Shown here: in pieces, positions 1 through 8,355 of the stretch | Layout of the letters: the number at the start of each line of letters is the position of its first letter | Numbering within the stretch: the first letter of the stretch is position 1 | Source: Arthrobacter citreus | Lineage (GTDB): Bacteria > Actinomycetota > Actinomycetes > Actinomycetales > Micrococcaceae | Length of the DNA: 64,000 nucleotides | NCBI RefSeq assembly: GCF_009192745.1 | Contig: NZ_VTFV01000002.1 | Coordinates: 124,001-188,000, forward strand | Direction: 5' to 3' | Notes under the pieces: model-generated | Told to the model about the DNA's origin: nothing | Seen by the model: the letters and a program-made list of their open reading frames with translations, nothing else | Databases searched by the model: none | Translations under genes and position numbers: made by a program

Positions 1-99
1 CGGAAAGAGGCGAAAGACGACCATAAAGAGGATAAGGAAGAACCAGCCAGGAAACCGGCGGCAAAGTCCTCCGGCCGTAAATCCAGGAAAGGCGCGTAG
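1..99 (+). CDS. C-terminal end of a Lys-rich protein (5' end outside window)
   Basis: The frame beginning at base 1 is open to a TAG at 97-99 and encodes 32 residues dominated by Lys, Glu, Asp, Ala and Arg, ending KSRKGA. The composition is that of a disordered basic tail, as found on many actinobacterial DNA-binding proteins such as Ku or HU-like proteins. The family cannot be named from this fragment. The next gene starts 3 nt later, so the two are probably co-transcribed. Confidence 0.6.
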   Translation, partial: RKEAKDDHKEDKEEPARKPAAKSSGRKSRKGA

Positions 100-102
100 A
101 CA

Positions 103-357
103 ATGGGTGTTTCCACTTACTTTCGCGACCGCACGGGCCGGCAGACAGTCTTCCTCCCGCCAAACCTCCCAATCCTGGCATGGGCCGGTCTTGGGACGGC
201 GTCGGCAATGGCACTGACACCGCGGTACCGGGACCTGCTTCGCCGGGCCAGCCAAGGCGCCATGATGTGGTGGGCGGCCGGGGAAACCTTCCGGGGCCGC
301 AGCCCGTTCCGCCGGACAATCGGCGCAGCCACGCTGGTCCGCACGCTGACCCGCTAG
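103..357 (+). CDS. Hypothetical 84-aa protein
   Basis: ATG at 103 is preceded by an AGGAAAGG ribosome-binding site lying inside the end of the upstream gene. The product is 84 residues, basic at both ends, with one moderately hydrophobic stretch near residues 24-40 (PILAWAGLGTASAMAL) that could be a weak membrane segment. I do not recognise a family. It overlaps no other credible gene and faces DUF2630 convergently across a 12-nt gap. Its existence rests on the ribosome-binding site and the close coupling to the preceding gene. Confidence 0.6.
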   Translation: MGVSTYFRDRTGRQTVFLPPNLPILAWAGLGTASAMALTPRYRDLLRRASQGAMMWWAAGETFRGRSPFRRTIGAATLVRTLTR

Positions 358-369
358 GGCCCCGGACCG

Positions 370-609
370 TTATTGCCGGTAGCCCTCCACTTCCCCCACC
401 GGCCGCACGGCTGCGGCGTCGGGATCTTCTCCGGCGTCCATCCGGGCGCGCCGCTGGCGCAGGAGGTCCCAGCACTGGTCGAGCTGTTCACTGATGTTCC
501 GCAGCTGCTCGGCGTGGGTCTCGGCGCTTTCACCCGGGCCTGCGCTGCGAAGCGACTGCTCCTGCTCGACCAGGCGTTCGATTTGTGCGTGGATTTGCTC
601 AGAGTCCAT
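370..609 (-). CDS. DUF2630 family protein
   Basis: A 79-residue acidic, mostly helical protein. The C-terminal half carries the segment typical of DUF2630 proteins of actinobacteria: LDQCWDLLRQRRAR, followed by an acidic DAGEDPD, V-R-P-V and EVEGY. Its function is unknown; the heptad-like Leu/Glu pattern over residues 5-50 suggests a short coiled coil. The start ATG at 609 follows a GGGGGA stretch. The length matches the family, which is about 80 residues. Confidence 0.85.
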   Translation of the reverse strand: MDSEQIHAQIERLVEQEQSLRSAGPGESAETHAEQLRNISEQLDQCWDLLRQRRARMDAGEDPDAAAVRPVGEVEGYRQ

Positions 610-654
610 TCCCCCACGCTAGGGCGCCGCCGGCGCCGGCACCACAGTACGCAG

Positions 655-1338
655 CTAGTTAAGCAGCCCGCGGAGGTAGCCGGAGAAGCCTGCGGGCGCG
701 CGGCCGGCCATGCGCCCGGAGGTGACGGCACGGATCCAGTCAGTTGCGATCCAGGGGACGCGGGCTGCCTTGATCCGCTCTGCCAGGTCCACGTCCTCAC
801 CGGTTGTGCCAGGCATGAACCCTCCCCCAGCCCTGTATGCCTCTGCCGAGAATCCCAGGTTGGCGCCGTGGACGTAGGGGTGCCCCTCCCCGAGGGTGTG
901 CCGGGCCTGCCACAGGGCAAGATGGTCCGCATCCAGGTCCCTGGCATCCGGAACCACGGTTCCCAGCACCATGCCGTAACCGGCTGCCGCAAGGCTGACC
1001 TGCGTCTGCAGCCAGCAGGCGGGAACGACCGTGTCCGCGTCAGTGCCGGCGATCCACTCGGCTCCCAGTTCCAGTGCCGCGGCCGCGCCTTCGGCACGGG
1101 CGGCGCCAACGTTCCCTGCTGCGGTTTCCAGCAGGTGCAGCTCAAGTCCCTGGGCCAGGGACGTGCCGGCGGCTGCGGCGGCGGAGTCGTCGGCGCATGA
1201 GTCCAGGACCACCACCACGCTCACCCGGGCCGGCAATTCAAGCCCCCGGGAGGCAGCGGCCACGGAGGCCAGGCAGCGCGGGAGCAGTTCCTCTTCATCC
1301 CTGGCAGGGATCACGACGCCGATGTGCGCAGGCGTCAA
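655..1338 (-). CDS. Family 2 glycosyltransferase
   Basis: A 227-residue GT-A type glycosyltransferase. The N-terminus VVIPARDEEELLPRCLAS is the family 2 nucleotide-sugar binding strand, and TDADTVVP near residue 98 contains the metal-binding DxD-like motif. There is no obvious transmembrane segment, so it is probably cytosolic. It starts at TTG 1338, whose TTGA overlaps the stop of the upstream deacetylase/methyltransferase, so the two are translationally coupled. It is the third gene of a run with that fusion and an acyl-CoA dehydrogenase-like gene. The sugar and acceptor are unknown; the context suggests a small glycosylated, N-deacetylated, methylated product (inference). Confidence 0.85.
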   Translation of the reverse strand: MTPAHIGVVIPARDEEELLPRCLASVAAASRGLELPARVSVVVVLDSCADDSAAAAAGTSLAQGLELHLLETAAGNVGAARAEGAAAALELGAEWIAGTDADTVVPACWLQTQVSLAAAGYGMVLGTVVPDARDLDADHLALWQARHTLGEGHPYVHGANLGFSAEAYRAGGGFMPGTTGEDVDLAERIKAARVPWIATDWIRAVTSGRMAGRAPAGFSGYLRGLLN

Positions 1339-2684
1339 AGCAGTCCCTCCCGGCGCGCCACCGATTCGGCGGGCGGATGCACCAGGACGTCGATGCGGAA
1401 GTCTTCTTCCACGTGGGCGGAGAGCCGCTCCAGCCCGCTGGATTGAAGGAATGCGTCATGGACACCGTCTCCCGTAAGCGGCCAGCCCTCGTTGGGGTGC
1501 CGCCAGTGGCAGAGCAGGAGGACCCCGTCCCGGGCGAGTGAACCCGCGGCACGCCGAACCGTCTCCGTGAGCTGCCCGGGTGTCAGGAAGTAGCCGATTT
1601 CGGAGATCACCACCAGGTCGAAGGTGCCGTCAGGCCAGTTTTCCGGGATGCTGCCTTCCAGGAGCTCGACGCCGGCTTCAGGTCCTAGGCGCTGCTCCGC
1701 CAGCCGCAGTGCACGGGTACTGATATCCATGGCGGTCACGGTGTCCGCGCGGCGGGCCAGCTCTCCGGTCAGCACCCCAATGGAGCAGCCGGGCTCGAAA
1801 ACCCTGCCGAACCGCTCCCGGGGCAGCATGGCAAGGGTCAGTGCCCGCTTGCGGGACTCGTAGAAGCTGGCCTCAAAGTTCCATGGATCCGCCGAACTTT
1901 CGTAGAGCTCCTCGAATACCCCGCGGGCGCTGCGCGGAATGGTCAGGATGAAAGGTTCAAAGGGTCGTTCAAAATGCGCCAGGACTTCAGGGCTGAGAAG
2001 CACCTCGTCGCCCGGCCGGTCGGAGAGCGGGTTCACCTGGCTGTGATGGGAAGCCATGGCCGCACGCTTCGCCTGTGCCGCCTCGCTGTCCAGCCTGAAG
2101 GCGTGCAGCGTGGATGGGATGTCCTCTGGAGTTCCCCAGTGCCACAGCCAGATGGGGTACTCCAGGAGCGGTATCCGCGCGGACCGCGCGAACTCGGCTG
2201 CCGTCTCGCCGGCGGTGTCATGGTCGGTGTGTCCGTCACCGCGCCACGGTGCGGCGACCCACAGGGTTCCGGTTCCGGCTGCTGCTGAGTCCCGCAGTGC
2301 CTGGCTCAACTTGTCACGGCACCCAGCAAGTCCGCCGTCCGGGAGTCCCAGCAGCCGAACGCGTGCCCCGGGGGCAAGGGCCGCGACGGCGGCACGCACT
2401 TCCTTTTCCCGGATTTCCGCAAGCTGCCGGGGGGTATGGGTCTCTGAGTCCGGGTGGGATCCTTCGCCCGCTGTTGCCACGATTACGTCTACGCTGGTTC
2501 CCCTTGCTGCGAGGGCCGCGATCAGGCCTCCGGCTCCGAGGGTTTCGTCATCAGGGTGCGCGGCGAGGACCAGGAGCCGATCCGGAATGCCGGGAAGCAG
2601 GGCCGGGAGGTCAGGGGTATGTTCCAGGGCCTGGACCCAGACTGCCTCGTCCTGGCTCACGTCCCGGTGGGTGAAACTCACCAC
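1335..2684 (-). CDS. PIG-L deacetylase fused to a SAM-dependent methyltransferase
   Basis: A 449-residue two-domain protein. Residues about 35-230 are a PIG-L/LmbE deacetylase: LVLAAHPDDETLGAGG supplies the zinc-binding HPDD, and HTDHD near residue 150 the third histidine. Residues about 255-440 are a class I methyltransferase: VFEPGCSIGVLTGELA is the SAM-binding loop, with TAMDIS following. PIG-L enzymes remove N-acetyl groups from GlcNAc-type sugars; the methyltransferase half resembles NodS-type enzymes. GTG codons at 2684 and 2681 overlap the stop of the acyl-CoA dehydrogenase-like gene and follow GGGAGGAAGAG. The fusion makes sequential modification of one substrate likely, but the substrate is unknown. 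Confidence 0.88.
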   Translation of the reverse strand: MVSFTHRDVSQDEAVWVQALEHTPDLPALLPGIPDRLLVLAAHPDDETLGAGGLIAALAARGTSVDVIVATAGEGSHPDSETHTPRQLAEIREKEVRAAVAALAPGARVRLLGLPDGGLAGCRDKLSQALRDSAAAGTGTLWVAAPWRGDGHTDHDTAGETAAEFARSARIPLLEYPIWLWHWGTPEDIPSTLHAFRLDSEAAQAKRAAMASHHSQVNPLSDRPGDEVLLSPEVLAHFERPFEPFILTIPRSARGVFEELYESSADPWNFEASFYESRKRALTLAMLPRERFGRVFEPGCSIGVLTGELARRADTVTAMDISTRALRLAEQRLGPEAGVELLEGSIPENWPDGTFDLVVISEIGYFLTPGQLTETVRRAAGSLARDGVLLLCHWRHPNEGWPLTGDGVHDAFLQSSGLERLSAHVEEDFRIDVLVHPPAESVARREGLL

Positions 2685-3745
2685 GGCTCTTCCTCCCGCG
2701 CCAGCAGGAGCTTTCCCAGTGAAGCGTGATCACGTTCGGCGTGATGCTGACGAACGTACACCTGCAGGTCTGCGATCCTGCGGGCGTGTTCTTCCTCGGT
2801 GGTGAGCGGACCCGGTCCGAGTCCGTGCGCGGCCGCAGTCAGGACCCGTTCGACGGCGTCGGCGACGACGCCGCGCACACGCTGGGCCAGCAGGGCTCCG
2901 CTCTCCCCCGCTGCACGGCCGGCGTCGACCTCTGCGGCCGCCCCGGCGAGCATCCTTGCGGCAGCCTGCAGGGAAAGGTCTGCTGCTCCGATAAGTGCCT
3001 GTGCGATCTGGTCCGGCGTCCGCTGCCGGGACGCCTGGAAAAGCCTGCGGGCGACCGCCACGGCACCTCCGTACCAGACCGCTGCGACGCCTATCCCGCC
3101 CCACGCGAAACCGTCCCGTTCCAGGTACCAGTTCTCCCCTCCAACCGGAACCGCTGGTACGCAGTCAAAGTCAACGGACCGGCTGTCCACCGCTGCCAGG
3201 CCGCGGCTGATCCATGGCCCTTCCGCAACCTGCACGCCGGCGTCGCGGAGGTCCACGGCGAATGCGCGCCTGTTCCCTTCACCGGTGTGGGCGGTAACCA
3301 CGGCGTAGTCGAGCTGGTCGGCCAGTGAGCACCAGGGCTTGCGGCCGGAAAGCTGCCAGGCGCCGTCGTACTCCGTGGCCTGCAGGGCCATGCCCGGTCC
3401 CTCCGCGGCGTACACGCCCCAGGTTCCGGCATTGAAGTCCGTTCGCTGCGCTGCGCTTGCCGGCGGCAGCTGCGATGCCTGGGCCAGGATCGCCTGGGCG
3501 TCGAGGTGCGGCTCCACTACCCGGGCCGCCGTGAGGTCTGCCGCTCCCAGCGTGGCCAGCAGCTCCCACAGGGCCAAGGTATCGCCGGAACCGGGCAGCT
3601 CGGCTGCGTCTGCAGCCGGCTTCAGGATCAGCAGGGACGTCACGGCCGAGCCATCCGTGTCCGCAGCGAGTGCCATCAGTTCGGTCAGGGTCTTCGCGTG
3701 CGCTGTGGACGCGGCGCCGGCTCTTAGGAGAACCGGGCGCCTCAT
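2678..3745 (-). CDS. Acyl-CoA dehydrogenase-like protein
   Basis: The 355-residue product has an acyl-CoA dehydrogenase-like middle domain (GTWGVYAAEGPGM, then LSGRKPWCSLADQLDYAVV) and a helical C-terminal region (RLFQASRQRT). The usual N-terminal helical domain is short and the canonical catalytic Glu region is not obvious, so fatty acyl-CoA oxidation should not be assumed. The start is ATG 3745, because GGAGG lies 6 nt upstream; a TTG two codons earlier is too close. It is first in the overlapping trio with the PIG-L/methyltransferase fusion and the glycosyltransferase, which argues for one pathway. Confidence 0.8.
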   Translation of the reverse strand: MRRPVLLRAGAASTAHAKTLTELMALAADTDGSAVTSLLILKPAADAAELPGSGDTLALWELLATLGAADLTAARVVEPHLDAQAILAQASQLPPASAAQRTDFNAGTWGVYAAEGPGMALQATEYDGAWQLSGRKPWCSLADQLDYAVVTAHTGEGNRRAFAVDLRDAGVQVAEGPWISRGLAAVDSRSVDFDCVPAVPVGGENWYLERDGFAWGGIGVAAVWYGGAVAVARRLFQASRQRTPDQIAQALIGAADLSLQAAARMLAGAAAEVDAGRAAGESGALLAQRVRGVVADAVERVLTAAAHGLGPGPLTTEEEHARRIADLQVYVRQHHAERDHASLGKLLLAREEEPW

Positions 3746-3951
3746 GCGCAACCTCCGGCACGGGTGGGTGAATGCTCCGCAGCACGCGTGAGGTCATGGG
3801 GAAACGACACGGGCCTTGCCTCCGTCCTAGATAAGGGTGCTTCCAAATTACATGGTGCATGCCCTGGACGGGGAATAAACGCGTAACAAGGTTCCAGGCA
3901 CGGCGCAAGGCGCAGCCGTGTAATTGGCCGCGCCTTTACCGTCCCGTGCCG

Positions 3952-4455
3952 CTAGTTCGGAATACTGCCCTCACCCGGTGATCCTCGGCTGGGGCCACGG
4001 CTTGTCCCCCGGGAACGCTCGGAACCGAGCACGAATCCAAGGATGATCATGACCGCGGCCAGTGCCAGGTGCAGCCAGTTGTCCGCCCAGTTGAACGGGA
4101 CGAAGTTCGCAGCCGAGTTCAGCGGGATAATCAGGCCGTAGATAAACAGGAGCAGGTACAGGACGCCGGCACCAATGAGGTAGGTACGGGCGGATGAGTT
4201 GCTCCGCGCCATCCACAGGCCCGCAAAGCCGAGCAGCATGTGGACAACGTTATGCAGGATGGACACTTGGAAGAGGCCCAGCAGAACAGCCTCAGAGCCA
4301 TAACCGGCGAAATAGAGTGCGCCGTAGTTCGTGGTGATTCCGGGAATGAAGCCGAGAACCCCAATGGCCAGGAAGATGATGCCGAAAACCGTTGCGGCAA
4401 TCTGGGCACTGGTCCTGTGGGCGGAAAGTCCTCGGTTGCTGCTTGCATAAGACAT
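3952..4455 (-). CDS. DUF4383 membrane protein
   Basis: A 167-residue integral membrane protein with four predicted helices near residues 20-40, 56-80, 88-110 and 120-142. The HNVVHMLLGFAGLWMAR segment and the late NWADNWLHLALA are typical of DUF4383 proteins of actinobacteria. The C-terminal tail is Arg/Ser/Gly-rich and probably cytosolic. ATG 4455 is chosen because AAGGAG sits 6 nt upstream; a TTG two codons earlier abuts that site. It is divergent from the FAD/Rieske oxidoreductase gene. The function of the family is not known. Confidence 0.85.
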   Translation of the reverse strand: MSYASSNRGLSAHRTSAQIAATVFGIIFLAIGVLGFIPGITTNYGALYFAGYGSEAVLLGLFQVSILHNVVHMLLGFAGLWMARSNSSARTYLIGAGVLYLLLFIYGLIIPLNSAANFVPFNWADNWLHLALAAVMIILGFVLGSERSRGTSRGPSRGSPGEGSIPN

Positions 4456-4661
4456 GGCCAACTCCTTATCTCCAAGGGAGAATCATGGACTCCGGCCAGA
4501 CGGAGGCCTTAAAAACCTACGGTTAAACTGTGGCACAGTGACCACCCCCTGGGAAGTATGCTTACTAACCCGGCGCCCTTGGCTCCGCTGATCCGGATGA
4601 GCCCCTTGACTCCGGACCGCAGGACAGATGGGCTGGATGCCAAACCTGAGGAAGGAAGCAC

Positions 4662-6140
4662 ATGGAATCACTCTGGCTCGACACCTCCCCCGCCATTGAA
4701 GCCGACCCCTTTGTGCCCGGTGGAACCTATGACACCGTTGTGGTGGGCGCCGGCCTGACAGGCCTTGCCACCGCCGTCCTGCTCGCCCGCGGCGGGCAGC
4801 GGGTGACTGTCCTGGAAGCACGCCGGACCGGAGCAGTGACCACCGGCAACACCACGGCCAAGATCAGCCTGCTGCAGGGTACTGTGCTCTCCCAGGTTGC
4901 CCGGCACCACGATGTTTCCGCTGTCTCCGCCTATGTCGCCGCCAATCGCCGCGCGCAGGAGTGGCTGCTCGCTTTCTGCGCCGGAGCCGGTGTGGACTGT
5001 GAAACCCGCGACGCATGGACCTACGCCGTAACACCCGACGGCGCCGCCGCTCTGGCCCAGGAGCGCGACGCGTGCCGGGCAGCTGGTCTTCCAGTCGAAA
5101 GCACCACCGAGACTGAGCTGCCCTTCCGCGTCGAGGCGGCACTGAAGCTTCCGGGCCAGGCACAGTTCCATCCGCTGCAGGCCCTGGCCGCCCTGGCATC
5201 GGAACTTCGTTCGCTATCCGGAACCCTCGTTGAGGGCATCCGGGTTAGCGAAGTTCACCATACCGACGGGGGCAGGGTTCGGGTGGTAACAGAACCGGGG
5301 GACCTGGAAGCGGGCCGGGTTGTGCTGGCCACGGGCATCCCCATACTGGACCGCGGCGGATACTTCGCCGTCGTCAAGCCCCAGCGGTCCTATGCCAGCG
5401 CCTTTCCCATCACGGGCGATGTCCCGGAAGGGATGTACCTTTCAGCTGATTCGCCGTCCCGGTCGCTGCGGACGGCAGTGGTCAACGGGAACAAGTACCT
5501 GCTGGCTGGAGGCAACGGGCATCCGGTTGGACGCACTGCCCACACCAGGGACAGGGTGGCCGGCCTCCACGAATGGACCCGCCAGCACTTCCCGGTTGAA
5601 GAGGCACGTTATGACTGGTCTGCCCAGGACTACTCCCCGGCTTCTGCGCTGCCCTACGTGGGCGAGCTGCCGCTGCTCGGCCGGAACATCTACGCAGCCA
5701 CCGGTTTCAACAAGTGGGGCATGACCAACGGCGTGGCAGCCGCGCAGTCCCTGGCGGCCAGGATCCTCGGGGAGGCAAACCCGAACGCGGAGCTTTACAA
5801 GGCGAAAGTCAGCTTGCCGGACGCAGTTTCCACCGTGAAGGACAACGCCGAGGTTGGCCTGCAGATGATTAGCGGCTGGGCCGGCGGCCTCTCACGGACC
5901 GCGGGAGGGGAACCGCCGGAGGGGCTTGGCGTCGTGGTGCGCGAGGGCGGCTCCCCGGTTGCTGTCTGCACGGTTAACGGGGTCACCACCCGCCGTTCGG
6001 CCATCTGTCCGCACCTGCATGGCGTCCTGGCCTGGAACGACGCCGAGGCTTCCTGGGACTGTCCGCTGCACGGTTCGCGCTTCGCGGCGGACGGCGAACT
6101 GCTGGAAGGGCCGGCAGTCAGAGGGCTCGACCCGGCATAG
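4662..6140 (+). CDS. FAD-dependent oxidoreductase with C-terminal Rieske domain
   Basis: The 492-residue protein opens with a dinucleotide fold, VVGAGLTGLATAVLLARGG at about residues 28-46, followed by an amino-acid-oxidase (DAO) type body. The last 70 residues form a Rieske [2Fe-2S] domain: C449-P-H451 and C467-P-L-H470 are the four cluster ligands. DAO-Rieske fusions of this type are common in actinobacteria and bacilli, but their substrates are mostly unknown. GGAAGGAAGCAC precedes ATG 4662. A strong hairpin terminator follows the stop. Confidence 0.9.
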   Translation: MESLWLDTSPAIEADPFVPGGTYDTVVVGAGLTGLATAVLLARGGQRVTVLEARRTGAVTTGNTTAKISLLQGTVLSQVARHHDVSAVSAYVAANRRAQEWLLAFCAGAGVDCETRDAWTYAVTPDGAAALAQERDACRAAGLPVESTTETELPFRVEAALKLPGQAQFHPLQALAALASELRSLSGTLVEGIRVSEVHHTDGGRVRVVTEPGDLEAGRVVLATGIPILDRGGYFAVVKPQRSYASAFPITGDVPEGMYLSADSPSRSLRTAVVNGNKYLLAGGNGHPVGRTAHTRDRVAGLHEWTRQHFPVEEARYDWSAQDYSPASALPYVGELPLLGRNIYAATGFNKWGMTNGVAAAQSLAARILGEANPNAELYKAKVSLPDAVSTVKDNAEVGLQMISGWAGGLSRTAGGEPPEGLGVVVREGGSPVAVCTVNGVTTRRSAICPHLHGVLAWNDAEASWDCPLHGSRFAADGELLEGPAVRGLDPA

Positions 6141-6156
6141 CCGCCCAGCCACACGC

Positions 6157-6198
6157 AAAAGCCCGGCGTCCTCCCCCAAGGGAAGGCGCCGGGCTTTT
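6157..6198. terminator. Bidirectional intrinsic terminator
   Basis: Arms AAAAGCCCGGCG and CGCCGGGCTTTT are perfectly complementary over 12 bp, with additional partial pairing toward the loop. T-runs flank the stem on both strands. It lies between the convergent oxidoreductase and SRPBCC genes and can serve both. Confidence 0.85.
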
Positions 6199-6223
6199 GT
6201 GCCGCTTCAGGCGGAACCGCGGG

Positions 6224-6775
6224 CTACACGCCAGCGGCTCGGGGCCCGCCTGACTCGGGATCATCGAGGGAAGGATCAGCCGTTGGGGCGGCTTTCAGTC
6301 CCGCGCCTGTGTCTGCTGTTGGGGCAGCGTCCACGTTGCCGCGCCAGGATCCCGTCTCGGAACCCTGTGACTCAATGAAGTCCTTGAACCGCTTCAGGTC
6401 GCCCTTGACGCGGTGGTCGTCAGCGCCCACCACGGCGCCGACTTTCTCGGCAAAGGTTTCCGGATCCCAGTCCAGCTGCACGCTGACCCGCGTTTCGGTG
6501 GCGCTGAGCCGGTGGAAGGTCACCACACCGGCCTGGGACTTGCCGTCCGTGCTCTTCCAGGCGACCCGCTCGTCGGGGTGCTGTTCGGTGATCTTGGTGT
6601 CGAAGGTCCGCTCTACGCCGCCGATTTTGGTGACCCAGCGGGACTCGGTGTCGGAAACCTGGGTGACGGACTCGACGCCCTTCATGAAATGGGGGAAGGA
6701 CTCAAACTGTGTCCACTGGTTGTAGGCGGTGGTCACGGGTACTGCAACGTCAATTGACTCTTCTACGGTGCTCAT
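6224..6775 (-). CDS. SRPBCC (polyketide cyclase/START-like) protein
   Basis: A 183-residue protein. Residues 1-145 fit the SRPBCC helix-grip fold: SIDVAVPVTTAYNQWTQFE at the start, then WKSTDGK and a late helix with DLKRFKDFIE. These domains bind small hydrophobic ligands in a cavity; the ligand is not predictable here. The last 40 residues are Ala/Pro/Asp-rich and probably disordered. AAGGGA precedes ATG 6775. It is divergent from dps. Confidence 0.85.
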   Translation of the reverse strand: MSTVEESIDVAVPVTTAYNQWTQFESFPHFMKGVESVTQVSDTESRWVTKIGGVERTFDTKITEQHPDERVAWKSTDGKSQAGVVTFHRLSATETRVSVQLDWDPETFAEKVGAVVGADDHRVKGDLKRFKDFIESQGSETGSWRGNVDAAPTADTGAGLKAAPTADPSLDDPESGGPRAAGV

Positions 6776-6892
6776 ACTGTCCCTTCGGTCGCGGATTGCG
6801 CTGTTCCTGGCGGAACGAACCTCCGATAGTAAGGAGCCTTAGCTCCCTCTGGTCTCACGGTAACGAAGTGGACAACAGATCACAAGCTGAAG

Positions 6893-6902
6893 GTAAGCTT
6901 AC
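6893..6902. promoter_or_regulatory. Palindromic element upstream of dps
   Basis: GTAAGCTTAC is a perfect 10-bp palindrome about 75 nt before the dps start. With one more base at the centre the surrounding AGGTAAGCTTACTT would resemble a DtxR/IdeR iron box (AGGTNAGNCTNACCT), which is known to control dps in some actinobacteria. As it stands the match is imperfect, so operator identity is speculative. A second small inverted repeat, GGAGC-CTTA-GCTCC, lies at 6833-6846. Confidence 0.3.
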
Positions 6903-6975
6903 TTACATCCGGACTTTCGCCGGACGCTTCCGGCAGGATTTTCCAAGTCTTGGGTTCGTCAAAACAGGAGGAACA

Positions 6976-7473
6976 ATGAAGGCATCACAGCAGCTGACCA
7001 CCAACCTGCAGTCCGTACTGGTGGACCTGATTGAACTTCACCTGCAGGGAAAGCAGGCGCACTGGAACGTGGTGGGCAAGAACTTCCGCGACCTCCACCT
7101 CCAGCTGGACGAGATTATCGACGACGCACGGCTGTTCGCGGATGAGCTCGCCGAGCGGATGCGTGCCCTGCAGGCGGTTCCGGACGGCCGCAGCACTGCG
7201 GTTGCCGAAGGCACATCCCTCCCCCCGTTCCCGGCAGGGCTGGTGGACACCAAGGACACCGTCACCCTGGTGGTTTCCCTGCTCCGCGGCACGGTGCAGA
7301 CCATGCGGGACGTCCACGACCAGGTGGATGAAGAAGACCCGACGACGGCGGACATCCTCCATGGATTCATCGGCAAGCTGGAGCAGTATGCCTGGATGGT
7401 GGACGCTGAAAACCTGGCACCCACGGCCACCGTGGTCAGCCCGGAGGGCGCCGACAAGGCACCCACCACCTAG
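6976..7473 (+). CDS. dps: Dps family ferritin-like DNA-protection protein
   Basis: A 165-residue Dps protein. KQAHWNVVGKNFRDLHLQLD contains the His/Asp ferroxidase ligands shared between subunits, and the four-helix bundle runs through GKLEQYAWMVDAE. Dps forms dodecamers that store iron, consume peroxide and coat DNA. ATG 6976 is selected because AGGAGG lies 6 nt upstream; the frame extends further 5' without a better start. The tail after residue 145 is Thr/Pro/Ala-rich. The stop TAG shares the CTAG at 7470-7473 with the stop of the converging gntR gene. Confidence 0.93.
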   Translation: MKASQQLTTNLQSVLVDLIELHLQGKQAHWNVVGKNFRDLHLQLDEIIDDARLFADELAERMRALQAVPDGRSTAVAEGTSLPPFPAGLVDTKDTVTLVVSLLRGTVQTMRDVHDQVDEEDPTTADILHGFIGKLEQYAWMVDAENLAPTATVVSPEGADKAPTT

Positions 7474-8228
7474 AGTGCGTGGCCCTGGCGCCGGCGCAGG
7501 ATGGCATCCTCCACTTCCAGGAGAAGATCTGCCGCCCGCGCCCGCGCAGCCGCGGGGTCACCTTCGGCCACGGCGGCGGCTATGGCCTCATGTTCGTCCA
7601 GCGCCTCCGGCCTGGGGCCGTCTGCAGGCATGAGGTCCTGCCGGCTCCGGCCGGAGAGCACCTCTGAGACCACACCGCTCAGCGACGCAAACATCTCATT
7701 TCCACTGGCCCGCAGCAGCAGCGTATGGAATTCAATGTCCACGGCCAGGAAGGCTTCCGGATCGGCGGCATCCTCCCGCATCCTGCGGGCCAGCTGGAGG
7801 AGGCGTTGCCGCTGATCCGGGGATGCCCTGCGCGCGGCCCCGGCGGCCGCAAGGGGCTCGACGGCGATCCGGAGTTCGGTCAGGGATTCGAACTGCCCGC
7901 TTCTGCCGGGCCCGGCAAGCCGCCAGCGGATGATTCGCGGATCGTAGACATTCCAGCGGGACGGTTCCTGGACCACTATGCCAATCCGCCGCTTCGAGTA
8001 CACGAGGTTCAGGGCTTCCAGGATTTGCATGCAGTCGCGGATCACCGTGCGGGACACACCAAAACGCTCCTGCAAGCCAACGAGCGTCAGCCGGCTGCCC
8101 GGTTCAAGGGAACCGGTGGCGATATCCCGGCCCAGCACCTCGATGATCCGGTTATTCATCACTTCTGCGGCAGGGCGCACCTGCTCCACAACTTCTTCGT
8201 CCTGCAAGGCACGTCCTTCACACAGCAT
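7470..8228 (-). CDS. GntR/FadR-family transcriptional regulator, probably of gluconate use
   Basis: The 252-residue form begins at ATG 8228. Residues about 15-85 are the winged helix (LVGLQERFGVSRTVIRDCMQ, then SKRRIGIVVQ) and residues about 105-240 an FCD ligand-binding domain, with DIEFHTLLLRASGN and EHEAIAAAV providing likely metal ligands. No convincing ribosome-binding site precedes 8228, and internal GTG starts are possible. It is divergent from a gluconokinase gene, so it is inferred to repress gluconate catabolism. The intergenic CTATGGTGATACCTTTATGG at about 8280-8300 is a candidate operator only. Confidence 0.85.
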   Translation of the reverse strand: MLCEGRALQDEEVVEQVRPAAEVMNNRIIEVLGRDIATGSLEPGSRLTLVGLQERFGVSRTVIRDCMQILEALNLVYSKRRIGIVVQEPSRWNVYDPRIIRWRLAGPGRSGQFESLTELRIAVEPLAAAGAARRASPDQRQRLLQLARRMREDAADPEAFLAVDIEFHTLLLRASGNEMFASLSGVVSEVLSGRSRQDLMPADGPRPEALDEHEAIAAAVAEGDPAAARARAADLLLEVEDAILRRRQGHAL

Positions 8229-8355
8229 CGGGGCGGAACCCGTTAGGACCAGCGTAGTGCCGGATTCAGCCGGCAGCCAGCCTATGGTGATACCTTTATG
8301 GTCCGGCGAAATGCCCAAAACCATCACCGGACAACGGCGTCCCGAGGAGCAGTAC

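Noticed and set aside
354-1145. 263-codon minus-strand open frame overlapping DUF2630 and the glycosyltransferase
   Set aside because: It overlaps two credible genes in another frame and encodes Trp/Arg/Pro-rich nonsense.
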